Shown: positions 28,660-37,866, numbered from the stretch's first letter. The stretch: 64,000 nucleotides of DNA from G965216255 sp965216255 (GCA_965216255.1 OZ244148.1:3782001-3846000), one strand, 5' to 3'. Numbers and translations: made by a program. Notes: a model not told the origin generated them from the sequence alone.

Positions 28660-28983
28660 ATGGCAGCGGGCGCACAGAAGTGCGGTCGAAGATGATGCGG
28701 TGCTGCTCGGCCTGGGCCCACGTGATGCCCTTTATCTTTCCGCGGCCGCGGGTGCGCCGCGGATGCCCACGGCGGTGGCCGAAGCTGAGGGCCGCGGCGT
28801 GCAGGGCGCAGGCGCCTTGCCCGCTTCATGCAGCGCGGCGAGGTACGCGCTCAGGGTGGCATCCGAGGCCGGCGCATCTCCCAGCCAGTCCAGCCAGGAT
28901 TCCCATGCGTGGCCATAGGCCCGCCGGGTGTTGGCCGAGAGCGAGGTGGCGATGAGCGCGGCCGCGGGGATCATTGCCTTCAT
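28660..28983 (-). pseudogene. Tyrosine recombinase, N-terminal (SAM-like) fragment
   Basis: The frame starting at ATG 28983 or 28974 reads SANTRRAYGHAWESWLDWL and ATLSAYLAALHEAGKAPA, the core-binding domain of phage-type integrases. The frame is lost near 28770. A shifted frame keeps a short GKDKGITWAQAE-like stretch and then ends. The catalytic domain with the R-H-R-Y residues is absent; the AAA ATPase gene takes its place. Confidence 0.6.
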
Positions 28984-29256
28984 GGCTGCTACGTCCGTTA
29001 ACCGGACTTTAACATTCTGGCACCCGAGGTCGAGACCTGCTTGGGAGCAATTCGCTGATTCGTGGGCATGACGCCCCACCAGGGAGCGATGTAGAGTCTC
29101 TGTTGGGACAATTTGGGCCTGTTTTAGCTCTGTCTTGCCCCACTAGCACCCCACTTCAGCATAGGAGCAAGTCCAAATTTTAAAAGTAGTGCCATCAAAT
29201 TATGTGTGGTGTTATTTTCGCCCCGCCCCGCCCCGCCCATGACCTGTTCTTCCTCC

Positions 29257-29334
29257 ATGTTTATCCGCCGCTCCTTAACCCTCAAAAGCCCCGACGGCAC
29301 CCGCTACTACTCCTATCGCCTCTGCCAGTCTAAC
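29257..29334 (+). pseudogene. N-terminal fragment of a second IS1634-type transposase
   Basis: MFIRRSLTLKSPDG and TRYYSYRLCQSN closely match the start of the IS1634-type protein at 6373 (MYIRRSL, RYYSFRLCHG). It is cut after 26 codons where GTAAGCGTCCGG, an IS66-type terminus, begins at 29335. A CCCCG triple repeat lies just upstream at about 29220-29237. Confidence 0.65.
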
Positions 29335-29815
29335 GTAAGCGTCCGGTCAAGTACAGGGAAGGACAGACCACAGCTTTTTGCAAGGGGGATCGGACTTGTA
29401 GTGGGTAGGAGAGCTGACGGTCTTTTCGGGTGTGGTCGGCTTGCCGCTAGCCGGATAGGTCCTTTTGCAGCCGGGCACGTCCGGGGAAAGTCAACCTCCG
29501 CACTGAATACGCCGGTGCGTTTTGCAACCCGGGGCAGCTTGCCTTATGGCTGCAGGACAGCTTCCGATGCTAGAGCTTGCTGCGCCTCCTGCCAGCGATG
29601 GGGCAAGAGGCGTGCCACACGCTTGGCAGGATGAGTCGGAATGTGGCCCAGCACGTCGGTAAGCCAGGCCTGGGGATTTACTCCGTGCAGCTTGCACGTG
29701 CCGAGAAGAGAATAGACCACCGATGGGCTGCCGCATGCGAACCCGCAAACAGGTAGTCCTTGCGTCCCACGACAAGCGGGCGTATCACATTCTCGATCAG
29801 ATTGTTATCCCGTGG
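29335..29815 (-). mobile_element. 3' end of an IS66-family element
   Basis: The element end GTAAGCGTCCGGT at 29335 and the following sequence match the right part of the IS66 copy at 45947-48449, read on the minus strand. That includes the region coding NLIENVIRPLVVGRKDYLFAG. Relative to that copy about seven bases are lost in the codons after GSHAAAH, which shifts the frame. The fragment joins IS21 sequence at about 29812. Confidence 0.7.
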
Positions 29816-30561
29816 TTTTCGCACGCGCGTCGGCAAAATTACCACATCATAATGCTCGGCCAACTCCTGGAAGGTCAGGTTCGTCTCAGGATCATAGCGG
29901 TGAGCCTTCTTGACAGCCGACCTCAGGTTGTCGGGTACTACCGCCTGAGCCGCGGCGCCGAAGAATTCGAACGCACGCCGGTGCGACCCTATCCAGTTGC
30001 TCAGCTTCTGGTTCTGCGTGGCTTCCACGTACGTATAGCTGGAGTAGCCCAGGACGGCCACAAAGATCTGGGCCTTCGATACTTCGCCTGTACGTGGATC
30101 CACGATGGGGACGCTCTTACCAGAGTAGTCGACGTAGAGCTTCTCGCCGGCCTTGTGTTCGATGTGCATGCGCACATTCGTACGTTGGCGCCAGGCATGA
30201 TAGAGCTTGCAGAACCTGCTATATCCATAACCCTCTGGATAATGGCCCCGGTACTTCTGCCACACCAGCCGAAGGGTTATCCCCTTCGGCGCCAGTTGCC
30301 GCTTAACGTGTTCCCAATTGGGCACCGGGCGCGTCGGCGGCGCTAGCTCCGCAAAGAGCCGCTGCTCCAGCTCCAGATCGGTGAGCTCTTCCGGCAGCGG
30401 CCAGCCTAAGTCTGCTTGCTTTGCACGGATGATGTACCTGCTAACGGTGCCAACGGCAATACCCAGACTGCGCGCTCTATACGGCGCTTGCTGAACTGCT
30501 CCCGGTAGTGCAGGCGAAGGACGTCTCTGATTTTGCGCATGGAGGTTCGCTTGGTGGGCAT
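29678..30561 (-). pseudogene. IS21 IstA transposase fused in frame to an IS66 TnpC tail
   Basis: From ATG 30561 the IstA start (MPTKRTSMRKIRDVLRLHYR) has a frameshift near 30470. It continues as SLGIAVGTVSRYIIRAKQAD, then LRLVWQKYRGHYPEGYGYSRF, KLYVDYSGKSVPIVD (first catalytic Asp), VPDNLRSAVKKAHRYDP (second) and HYDVVILPTRVRKPRD. At that point a normal IstA continues KAKVE. Here it continues NNLIENVIRPLVVGRKDYLF, the end of IS66 TnpC. No istB follows. The fused ORF is open to 29678. Confidence 0.75.
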
Positions 30562-30720
30562 CGGTCTCTCGGAAAGTGAAAGAGAGCAACGAAAGCCCTG
30601 AGTGATATGCAGCACCACGCAGACGGCCCAAATCCGGGTTCCTACCACCGCTACGGCTGGCCTATAGTACCCGAGAAAGTGTTCACGATCGATCGGATTA
30701 GGTGTTCAGCTTCGATCGGA

Positions 30721-31075
30721 TTACCCGTTCAATATCCGTCGGATTATCCAGTCGGTTAAGACAATGCCGTCGAAGGGCGCATAGGCGCTCTTGGGGCCCA
30801 TACGCCCGTGAAAGGCATCCTCAATATGAACGGCCGCAATGTAGCGGGCCAATAGCACGATCTCGTTGGCGTGCAGCTCATGGTGGTACTTCCGTACGAG
30901 ATCGGCATCCCGGATGAGTCCGGACTGGAGCAGCTGTACCAGAAACGTGCATGTGCCGGTGAACGGATCCAGCACGTGAACATGTTCATCGCTCAGGCTC
31001 CGGCCAAATTCATGCTACAGCACATGGTTGGCGCTGGCCAGGATATAGTCCACGACCAGAGTGGCCTAAATTCGC
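30721..31075 (-). pseudogene. Relic of a type ISP restriction enzyme / N6-adenine DNA methylase
   Basis: In one frame the minus strand reads VVDYILASANHVL, a stop codon, HEFGRSLSDEHVHVLDPFTG, TCTFLVQLLQSGLIRDADL and ELHANEIVLLARYIAAVHIE, ending FDGIVLTD. This is the SAM-binding motif I (LDPFTGTGTF in the family, here with a Gly to Cys change) and surrounding helices of helicase-methylase fusions such as LlaBIII-like ISP enzymes. Both ends are missing and at least one stop is present. Confidence 0.6.
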
Positions 31076-31220
31076 ACTCGCCAGATATGATGCAGGCTGC
31101 ACCCCTGTCTCTTGGGGGTGGTAGTCCGCTCCTGGCCAGCGGAATATGCTCTACATCCCGTCTGCCCCCGGCCGTAAGCCCCCCTCCTGTTGCCCCGGGC
31201 TTCTTTCTTCCGAAAGCGTG

Positions 31221-31308
31221 GCAGGCGCGCCTGCTTCCGTATCCATAGGGCTCATGTTGACCTTAGCGGGTAGCCGCGGCGTGGTTGCGACGATCTTCGG
31301 AAGCAGGC
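31221..31308 (+). promoter_or_regulatory. Structured leader ahead of moaC
   Basis: GCCTGCTTCCG (31229-31239) pairs perfectly with CGGAAGCAGGC (31298-31308), closing a 58-base loop 48 bases before the moaC start. The same left arm also lies inside a 14-base palindrome (GCAGGCGCGCCTGC, 31221-31234). The two pairings exclude each other. moaC genes in other bacteria are often under molybdenum-cofactor riboswitches; this leader could be a control element, but I cannot match it to the known consensus. Confidence 0.45.
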
Positions 31309-31355
31309 AACACCTCCGGTTTGTTGGCGTTGCAGCGTTCTAACGGTTAGGTGCG

Positions 31356-31838
31356 ATGCTTACCCACGTAAAGTCGACAGGCGGAGTGCATATGGTCAAC
31401 GTGTCTGCCAAGGCACGGTCTGAGCGCACGGCTGTCGCTGCAGGCAGTGTTTTGCTGGGCAAGTTGGCGTTTCGGGCCCTGGTTGAGCACGCAATTGGCA
31501 AGGGAGACGTGCTGTCGGCTGCGCAGATCGCCGGCATCACCGCAGCCAAGCGGACCAGCGCGCTCATCCCTCTTTGTCACAACGTATTTATTTCCGGTGT
31601 GGACGTTGATTTTTCCCTCGACGAGGGTAGGGCCGCCGTCGACATACAGGCTACTGCCTCTGCGGTAGGAACCACGGGCGTGGAAATGGAGGCCCTGACT
31701 GCGGTCTCCATTGCGGCGCTTACCATCTATGACATGTGCAAGTCCGTAAGCAAGGAAATCTGCATCACGGACGTACGGCTTGTTTCGAAAACCGGAGGCC
31801 GGAGCGGCGTGTATCGCCTTGCCTCAACCACTTCATAA
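31356..31838 (+). CDS. moaC: Cyclic pyranopterin monophosphate synthase
   Basis: 160 residues, normal length. It performs the second step of molybdenum cofactor synthesis. Family blocks: KRTSALIPLCHNVFISG, GTTGVEMEALTAVSIAAL, TIYDMCKSVSKE and VSKTGGRSGVY. It serves the cofactor need of the molybdenum hydroxylase at 11920-15688. No other moa genes are adjacent. The floA gene follows 13 bases later. Confidence 0.95.
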   Translation: MLTHVKSTGGVHMVNVSAKARSERTAVAAGSVLLGKLAFRALVEHAIGKGDVLSAAQIAGITAAKRTSALIPLCHNVFISGVDVDFSLDEGRAAVDIQATASAVGTTGVEMEALTAVSIAALTIYDMCKSVSKEICITDVRLVSKTGGRSGVYRLASTTS

Positions 31839-31851
31839 ATCTCCTTTTGCC

Positions 31852-32841
31852 GTGGAAAATATCGTTGGTCTTTCGAGTGCCCTGTTCATCATCCTGGTGG
31901 TGGTGGGCCTCCTCATGCTGCTGTACTTCATCCCGATCCGTCTGTGGATTACGGCCATTTTCTCCGGCGTGAAGCTCAAGCTGTTCCGAGACCTTGTTGG
32001 TATGCGCCTGCGTCGCGTGGCGCCGGAAAGGATTGTAAGGCCGCTCATTACGGCGCACAAGGCAGGTATTGGCGTCAGTACTCCCGAGCTCGAAGCCCAT
32101 TTCCTGGCCGGGGGCCACGTGCAGCAAGTGGTAAACGCCCTTATTTCTGCCGACAAGGCCGACATTGATTTGACGTTCGAACGGGCTACAGCCATCGACC
32201 TTGCCGGGCGCGACGTATTCGAGGCAGTGCAGGTATCGGTAAATCCCAAGGTGATCGAAACGCCGCCCATTTCGGCCATTGCCAAGGACGGCATACAGCT
32301 TCGCGCCATTGCCAGGGTTACGGTGCGTGCCAACATTGAGCGGCTGGTTGGCGGCGCGGGCGAGGAAACCATTATTGCGCGGGTGGGGGAGGGGATCGTT
32401 TCCACGATCGGCTCCGCCGGTAGCCACGCCGAGGTGCTGGAGAACCCTGATATCATCTCCAAGACCGTTCTTGCCAAGGGCCTGGACTCCGGCACGGCGT
32501 TCGAGATCCTCTCTATCGACATTGCCGACGTGGATGTGGGTGAGAATATTGGGGCCAAGTTGCAGACTGACCAAGCGGAAGCCGACCTGCAGGTGGCCCG
32601 AGCGAAGGCGGAGGAACGGCGCGCGGCGGCGGTGGCCAAAGAGCAGGAAATGCTGGCTGCTGTACAGGAGCAACGGGCGCACGTTGTGCGGGCCGAGGCC
32701 ATGGTGCCGACTGCGATTGCCGAAGCGTTTCGCAGCGGACACTTGGGTGTCATGGACTACTATAATATTCGCAACATTCAGGCGGATACGCAAATGCGCC
32801 GCTCCATTGGCGGCGGGGAGGAGGGCAGGCCCGAAGAATAG
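31852..32841 (+). CDS. floA: Flotillin-like protein FloA
   Basis: About 330 residues from GTG 31852; an upstream in-frame ATG at 31780 would overlap moaC deeply and is unlikely. One N-terminal membrane hairpin (LFIILVVVGLLMLLYFIPI), an SPFH domain with MRLRRVAPERIVRPLITAHK and VSVNPKVIETPP, and a coiled coil rich in Ala/Glu (ADLQVARAKAEERRAA). The C-terminal block GVMDYYNIRNIQADTQMR is diagnostic of FloA. Organises membrane microdomains. The pspA gene group on the other strand nearby suggests a shared membrane-homeostasis theme. Confidence 0.9.
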   Translation: MENIVGLSSALFIILVVVGLLMLLYFIPIRLWITAIFSGVKLKLFRDLVGMRLRRVAPERIVRPLITAHKAGIGVSTPELEAHFLAGGHVQQVVNALISADKADIDLTFERATAIDLAGRDVFEAVQVSVNPKVIETPPISAIAKDGIQLRAIARVTVRANIERLVGGAGEETIIARVGEGIVSTIGSAGSHAEVLENPDIISKTVLAKGLDSGTAFEILSIDIADVDVGENIGAKLQTDQAEADLQVARAKAEERRAAAVAKEQEMLAAVQEQRAHVVRAEAMVPTAIAEAFRSGHLGVMDYYNIRNIQADTQMRRSIGGGEEGRPEE

Positions 32842-32853
32842 TGACCCGCCCCC

Positions 32854-33399
32854 ATGACGCGCAGTGACTTTCCGATTGACAGATTTGTAGCCTTTGCCAC
32901 CATAGGTATCGTCGGGGTCACGCAGGAGCTCGTCCAGGCCGCCCGGGAGGGCCTGCCAGGCATGGACGCCGGCTTGGTGGCCGAGGAGACGTTGTGCCTG
33001 GCAGTGCAGGTAACGCTCTGCGCCGCAGATGCCTCGATCCAGCCGTACGCTGGCCGGGCATCGGACTTGCTGCGTGACGTGCCGGCGCTGTATCACGACT
33101 ACGCGCTCGGTGCGCTGGCCGTAGCTACCGCAGATGCCTCTCTTTTGCAGGAGAGTGCGGCTTTTCGCACCCGTTTGGAGCGTCGGCAAATGTTCTACGC
33201 GGCGCATCTTCCCCAGGGGCGGCTACCAAGCCGGGAGCAGTTATGCGAAAAAATGGAACTCTGGATGGGTCGCATCAGTCCGTCGGGGCTATCGGACTTG
33301 CCGGCAGGGCGACTTCGAGGCATGAACGGCGCGGCCACCATGCACGCCCACATGCGGCTGGTCCAGGCCTTCGGGCGCCAGCTGTTACGTACCGGGTAG
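32854..33399 (+). CDS. Hypothetical protein, 181 residues
   Basis: Twelve bases after floA and probably in its operon. Mostly helical in appearance, Ala/Leu rich, with no signal peptide, membrane helix or known motif. Its 3' end overlaps the convergent CorC-like gene by 15 bases. Codon use fits the neighbours, so it is likely real. No function can be given. Confidence 0.6.
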   Translation: MTRSDFPIDRFVAFATIGIVGVTQELVQAAREGLPGMDAGLVAEETLCLAVQVTLCAADASIQPYAGRASDLLRDVPALYHDYALGALAVATADASLLQESAAFRTRLERRQMFYAAHLPQGRLPSREQLCEKMELWMGRISPSGLSDLPAGRLRGMNGAATMHAHMRLVQAFGRQLLRTG

Positions 33400-34656
33400 G
33401 CGCGTAATCCGGACCATGTCGATACGATTGGCGGTAGCCTGCAGAATCACAAAGCGGTAGCCATAGAAGTCGAATTCATCCTGCGGGTCCGGGATGGTCC
33501 CGCGGCGCTCCAGCACGAGGCCTGCCACGGTTTCGTAGTCGCCTACGGGCAGGTCCAGGCCGTATTGCTCATTGATTTCATCGATCTCCGCCCGTCCACT
33601 TGCCTGGTAGGTGTCGGCATCTATCTGGCGTAGGACGACATCTTCCGAATCAAATTCGTCCTGTATATCACCAAACAGTTCTTCGAGCAGGTCCTCCCGC
33701 GTTATCAGGCCGGCGGTCCCGCCGTACTCGTCAATTACTATGACAATGGAAGAATTCGTTTCGCGAAACTCCTTGAAAAGGTCCTTGGAGGGCTTCGACT
33801 CGGGTACGAATTTCACGGTCCGCATCATTTCCGTCAGCGAAGCAGGCTCGCTAAACAGGTCGTACGCGAAGGCAATACCGACTATGGTGTCGATGTTCTG
33901 GTGATAAACGGGCACCTTTGAGTAGCCGCTCTCTATACACAGCCGCCGGAATTCCTCCAGCGTCGTTGCCTCGTCCACCGCGATGATTTCCGTGCGCGGC
34001 GTCATGGATTCCTTTACGCGCTTCGCATGCAAGTCGAAAACGTTAGTGAGCAGTTCTGTCTCCTCCTTGTCCAGATCCAAGGCGCCGCTCTGCCGGCCTT
34101 CTTCGATGATAAGCTCGAAGGCGCGCCGTGGAAACTGTGAAAACGGTACGGCGTCAGCGCGCAGCATCCGGACCAGCGACTGCGAAGTCCAGCCCGCAAG
34201 GTTTACCAGGGGCAAAAGCACGCGGTACATTACAGTCAGCGGCACGGCCAGTACAAAGACCACGCGGTCTGCTACCTCGCGCGTAATGGTCTTGGGCAGG
34301 ATTTCTCCGATGAACAGTACGATGGTGGCCGCAATGACGGCCTGTGACAGGAGAACTGTCAGATCCAGGGCATTGGGCGACACGCCGAAGCTGCCCGACA
34401 GCATCCTTTCCAGAGGTTCGTGAAGGTGCACCGCCATCAGCGTCGAATAGACCACCAGGGCGATGTTGTTTCCCACAAGTGTGGTTGTAAGGAGCGTCGC
34501 TGGCCGTTCGAAAAATAGCAAGATGTAACGGCCTACCAAGCCGCGCTGCCGGGCCTTGACTTCAACTCTGAGCCTGTTGGCGGCAACGAACGCGATCTCC
34601 GACGCAGAGAAGAACGCGCTGAAGAGCAGCATGAAGATGATGACGACGAGCGCCAT
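33385..34656 (-). CDS. CNNM/CorC (HlyC)-family membrane protein with CBS pair
   Basis: 423 residues. The N-terminal CNNM transmembrane domain contains SAFFSASEIAFVAANRLR, LVGNNIALVV and IGEILPKTITRE. Two CBS domains follow (MTPRTEIIAVDEATTLEEF; VIVIDEYGGTAGLITREDLLEELFG), then the CorC_HlyC domain at the end. Family members are linked to magnesium/cobalt efflux or sodium-coupled Mg2+ transport. Last gene of a run with the coiled-coil protein and PspA. Confidence 0.88.
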   Translation of the reverse strand: MALVVIIFMLLFSAFFSASEIAFVAANRLRVEVKARQRGLVGRYILLFFERPATLLTTTLVGNNIALVVYSTLMAVHLHEPLERMLSGSFGVSPNALDLTVLLSQAVIAATIVLFIGEILPKTITREVADRVVFVLAVPLTVMYRVLLPLVNLAGWTSQSLVRMLRADAVPFSQFPRRAFELIIEEGRQSGALDLDKEETELLTNVFDLHAKRVKESMTPRTEIIAVDEATTLEEFRRLCIESGYSKVPVYHQNIDTIVGIAFAYDLFSEPASLTEMMRTVKFVPESKPSKDLFKEFRETNSSIVIVIDEYGGTAGLITREDLLEELFGDIQDEFDSEDVVLRQIDADTYQASGRAEIDEINEQYGLDLPVGDYETVAGLVLERRGTIPDPQDEFDFYGYRFVILQATANRIDMVRITRLPGT

Positions 34657-34685
34657 ACGTACCCGTCTCTAGGCTGAGATACGGC

Positions 34686-35555
34686 TCATCGGCCAGATTC
34701 CCGAAGACGAACGCGTTCCGGGCTTTCCGAAAGGAATTCGTCGTCGATTCCAGCCAGGAGACTGTCCCTGGCGGCAAAGAGGCTTTCCATTTCGCCGACG
34801 GAAGCCTCGGTTTCCTCCACTTCGTTGAGCAGCAGGTTCAACTGATACGTGATCTCTTCCGGGTTACGCAGCGTCATGGACTGTTCATGAATATATTTTA
34901 TGACATCCTCAATCGTGGCCACCTGGGCATCTATGATTTCCATGTTCTCCAGGCTTTTCTTGAATCGGTCCAGGCGCTGCTCAAGAATTTTAAGGCGGCG
35001 CGCCTTTACAACTCGAACTCGTTCCGTGTCATCTTCCATGTCAAGCCGGAGATCCGTGATCGCCTGCAGCAATTCCTCCTCGCCGGTGCGTCGGCTGTAC
35101 TGGTCATAGTGTTGCTTCTGTGAGAGCAGTGAAAGGCATGAGTCCAAAAGCCCGCCAATCTTATTCTTGTGGCTTTCCAGCAAGCCCTGCGAGGCGTAAC
35201 TCAGCTTGCTGTAGTTGGCCTCTATATTCTTTTCCAGGTCACGCAGGTGAAAATACCGCCGTTGATTCTGGCGGCTGAGCGACATATAAAGTTCTTTCTG
35301 TGAAGGAGGCTTGGCCTTTTGTGCGGCGCGCTGCGAGCGGATGAGGCGCCGGAAGCGCTCCTGGCGCGGCACGTAGCCCAGTGCAAGCAACTCAAGGGCA
35401 GCTGCAAAGAGAAGGATGGAATTGAAGGGCACAGAGCCCAGCGTGCCAAACAGAAAGCTAGACCCGAATGCGCAGGCTAATGCACCGATGAGAAAGGTCA
35501 GGTTCCAGGGATGCAGAAACGCTTCCCTAGTATAGTTGATGTCAGATTCCCTCAT
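34686..35555 (-). CDS. Membrane-anchored coiled-coil protein
   Basis: 289 residues. Two membrane helices near the N-terminus (LTFLIGALACAFGSSFLFG and ILLFAAALELLALGY) are followed by about 200 residues of charged helix, including RRLKILEQRLDRFKKSLENM. No catalytic motif. It sits between pspA and the CorC-like gene with 30- and 70-bp gaps. A membrane-linked scaffold partner for PspA is plausible from context only. Confidence 0.65.
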   Translation of the reverse strand: MRESDINYTREAFLHPWNLTFLIGALACAFGSSFLFGTLGSVPFNSILLFAAALELLALGYVPRQERFRRLIRSQRAAQKAKPPSQKELYMSLSRQNQRRYFHLRDLEKNIEANYSKLSYASQGLLESHKNKIGGLLDSCLSLLSQKQHYDQYSRRTGEEELLQAITDLRLDMEDDTERVRVVKARRLKILEQRLDRFKKSLENMEIIDAQVATIEDVIKYIHEQSMTLRNPEEITYQLNLLLNEVEETEASVGEMESLFAARDSLLAGIDDEFLSESPERVRLRESGR

Positions 35556-35624
35556 ACTAACAGCGGCGGGAGTGTCTCCCGTACTTGGGCGTAGCGGCGG
35601 CTTTCTGGGTTGCCACGTCGTGGT

Positions 35625-36383
35625 CTAGGACGGCGTTCGTTCACGGCCTATCGTCTTGGCCGGGGCTTCCTCTTCCTGGCCCGGTACATCGACCTTCGCG
35701 GAAGAGGCCTCCTGTTGCAAACCCATCTCGAGCTTGAACTGCTTGACCAATTCCGCAGCACGGTAGGATTCCGCGTCTTCCTCCAGGCCCAGGGCCTGCG
35801 TGTCGATGGAATCCATGGCCAGTTCCATGCGGGCCTCGTTACGCGCCGTTTCCTTGTCAATGCGGCGGATCATTTCGCCATGCGTCTGGTCGATGCCGCC
35901 CACTTCAAACTGTTCAAGCGTATCGGCCACTTCGGATTGCCACCGGGCGCGCTCGTGCGCACGAAGCGCCGTTTGGGCTTCCTCAATCTTGCGCTTCCGC
36001 TCCCGCATGAAGGCCTTCTTGACTTGCTGGGCTTTTTCATAGGCCGCCTCCGCATAGGTCAGCTGCTCCTGGGACTTGGCAAGCTCTTCCCGGTACTTTT
36101 CGAGGCGGATGGCATGCTGCTGGGCCAAGTCCTCACGCTGGCCCTGAATGGCCGCCTTGACCTTTGATGTAAGACTTTCGACTTCGCTCCGGCAGCGGCG
36201 CTCTTCCTTGTGCATCAGTATGACGTTTGCCTTAACCGTTGCGATGTTCTCGTTCATTTTCGGGACCTGGTCATTCAGCTCCCGGATGTTCTGCTCCAGA
36301 ATAAGTCGAGGGTTTTCCATCGCAGAAATTGCTCCCCCGAACACGGAGCGAAAAAGGCGCTTGAAGCGGGACCAGATCGACAT
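35625..36383 (-). CDS. PspA/IM30-family protein
   Basis: 252 residues. N-terminal amphipathic helix MSIWSRFKRLFRSVFGGAI, then the family block ENPRLILEQNIRELNDQVPKM and a long coiled coil to about residue 190. PspA proteins line damaged inner membrane. The C-terminal 40 residues (after KLEMGL) are polar and low-complexity, longer than in E. coli PspA. Fifty bases downstream of deoA on the same strand. Confidence 0.85.
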   Translation of the reverse strand: MSIWSRFKRLFRSVFGGAISAMENPRLILEQNIRELNDQVPKMNENIATVKANVILMHKEERRCRSEVESLTSKVKAAIQGQREDLAQQHAIRLEKYREELAKSQEQLTYAEAAYEKAQQVKKAFMRERKRKIEEAQTALRAHERARWQSEVADTLEQFEVGGIDQTHGEMIRRIDKETARNEARMELAMDSIDTQALGLEEDAESYRAAELVKQFKLEMGLQQEASSAKVDVPGQEEEAPAKTIGRERTPS

Positions 36384-36433
36384 GATGCTGTTTGGTTATG
36401 TGCACCCGGTACAATGTAGACAAATTGTAACGC

Positions 36434-37804
36434 TTATTCGGCGGGGAAAGATGCGGCTTTGGTCGCAGGAGCGTTGTAAAGCCACCCCCGGCGGCTGAGG
36501 CGGTTCATTAACAGGGGCCGGATTTCCGGCGGCTCTTCGGCGAAGCGGAAAGACCCGCGGACGGCTGCCGCAAAGCGAGGGATTTCACGGAGCTTGTCGG
36601 TATATAGACTGGCCAGCAGCGTGCCGCCGGAGACCGGCTCTCCGGGCTTCGTGTGCAGGTAGATTCCGGCGTGTGGATCCACTTCTTCTTCCTTTACGCT
36701 GCGACCAACTCCCATTTGGTTGGCTGTGATGCCCAGCATTAGCGCATCAATGTCCGCTACGTAGCCGCAGGCGGACGCGGGAGCCCGAATCTCTGCCTGG
36801 GGCTTTGTGTTTCCGTAGGCGTCCGGATCGAGGATCACGGACGTGTCCCCCCCCTGGGCTTCCACTATCGCCACAAATTTCTCGAAAGCACGGCCAGAAG
36901 CCAGTGCCTCTACCGCCTGCCTCCGGCCGTCCTCCACCGAACCGGCGCATCCGGCCAAGTGGATCATTTCCGCGGCAAGCTTCAGGCTAAGCTGCATCAC
37001 GTCTTGGTCGCCTTCGCCGCGTAGGCACCGAATGCTCTCTCGGACTTCAATCCAGTTGCCAATGGCCCGGCCTAGCGGGACATCCATCCTTGTCATCCAG
37101 GCTACCGTCGCTGTGCCGAAGCGCTCGCCGATGGCTACCAGCAAGCTCGCAAGATCACGGGCATCCTTTTCCGTGCTCATGAATGCACCGCGTCCGACCT
37201 TGACGTCAAGCACCAGGGCGTCAAGACCCTCCGCGAGTTTCTTGCTCATGATGGAGGCGGCGATAAACGGGATGAAATCCACCGTTACCGTCACATCCCG
37301 CAGCGCGTACATATTCCGATCGGCCGGGGCTATCTCGTCGGTTTGGGCCGAAATAACCACACCGATCCGTTCCAACTGTGCCTTGAATTCTACAATGGAA
37401 AGGTCCGTGCGGAAACCGGGAATGGCGCTCAGCTTGTCCTGGGTGCCTCCCGTATGGCCGAGTCCTCTGCCCGTGATCATGGGTACACAGACGCCGCAGG
37501 CCGCTGCCAGCGGGGCGACGATAAGTGACAGCTTGTCGCCTACGCCGCCAGTGGAATGTTTGTCAACCTTGAGGTCCTCAATCTTGCTGTGATCAAGAAT
37601 AACCCCCGAGTAAAGCATGCTCTCGGTCAGGGCCGATGTCTCGGTTTCATTCATCCCGCGCAGATAAGACGCCATAAGAAAGGCGCTCATCTGGTAGTCT
37701 GGCAGCCTTCCGTGCGTGTACGCCTCTATCAGGGCAATAATATCTTCGCGCGTGAGCGCAAGGCCGTCTCGCTTGGCCGTTATAAGTCTTAACGCGTTGA
37801 TCAT
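36434..37804 (-). CDS. deoA: Pyrimidine-nucleoside/thymidine phosphorylase
   Basis: 456 residues. The first domain carries the phosphate site DKHSTGGVGDKLSL and TGRGLGHTGGTQDKL. The rest has the glycosyl-transferase family a/b domain with LDVKVGRGAFM and ends in the PYNP C-terminal domain (GITANQMGVGRSVKEEEVDPHAG). It splits thymidine or uridine with phosphate. In a minus-strand run between rpmE and pspA. Confidence 0.92.
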   Translation of the reverse strand: MINALRLITAKRDGLALTREDIIALIEAYTHGRLPDYQMSAFLMASYLRGMNETETSALTESMLYSGVILDHSKIEDLKVDKHSTGGVGDKLSLIVAPLAAACGVCVPMITGRGLGHTGGTQDKLSAIPGFRTDLSIVEFKAQLERIGVVISAQTDEIAPADRNMYALRDVTVTVDFIPFIAASIMSKKLAEGLDALVLDVKVGRGAFMSTEKDARDLASLLVAIGERFGTATVAWMTRMDVPLGRAIGNWIEVRESIRCLRGEGDQDVMQLSLKLAAEMIHLAGCAGSVEDGRRQAVEALASGRAFEKFVAIVEAQGGDTSVILDPDAYGNTKPQAEIRAPASACGYVADIDALMLGITANQMGVGRSVKEEEVDPHAGIYLHTKPGEPVSGGTLLASLYTDKLREIPRFAAAVRGSFRFAEEPPEIRPLLMNRLSRRGWLYNAPATKAASFPAE

Positions 37805-37866
37805 TTAGGGGGTCACGGATGGCAGACGCGCCTGAGCGCACTGCGCCTCTTCGCAAGTGCCCGCGC

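Noticed and set aside
31765..33207. 480-residue minus-strand frame opposite moaC-floA
   Set aside because: Antisense shadow of two well supported genes.
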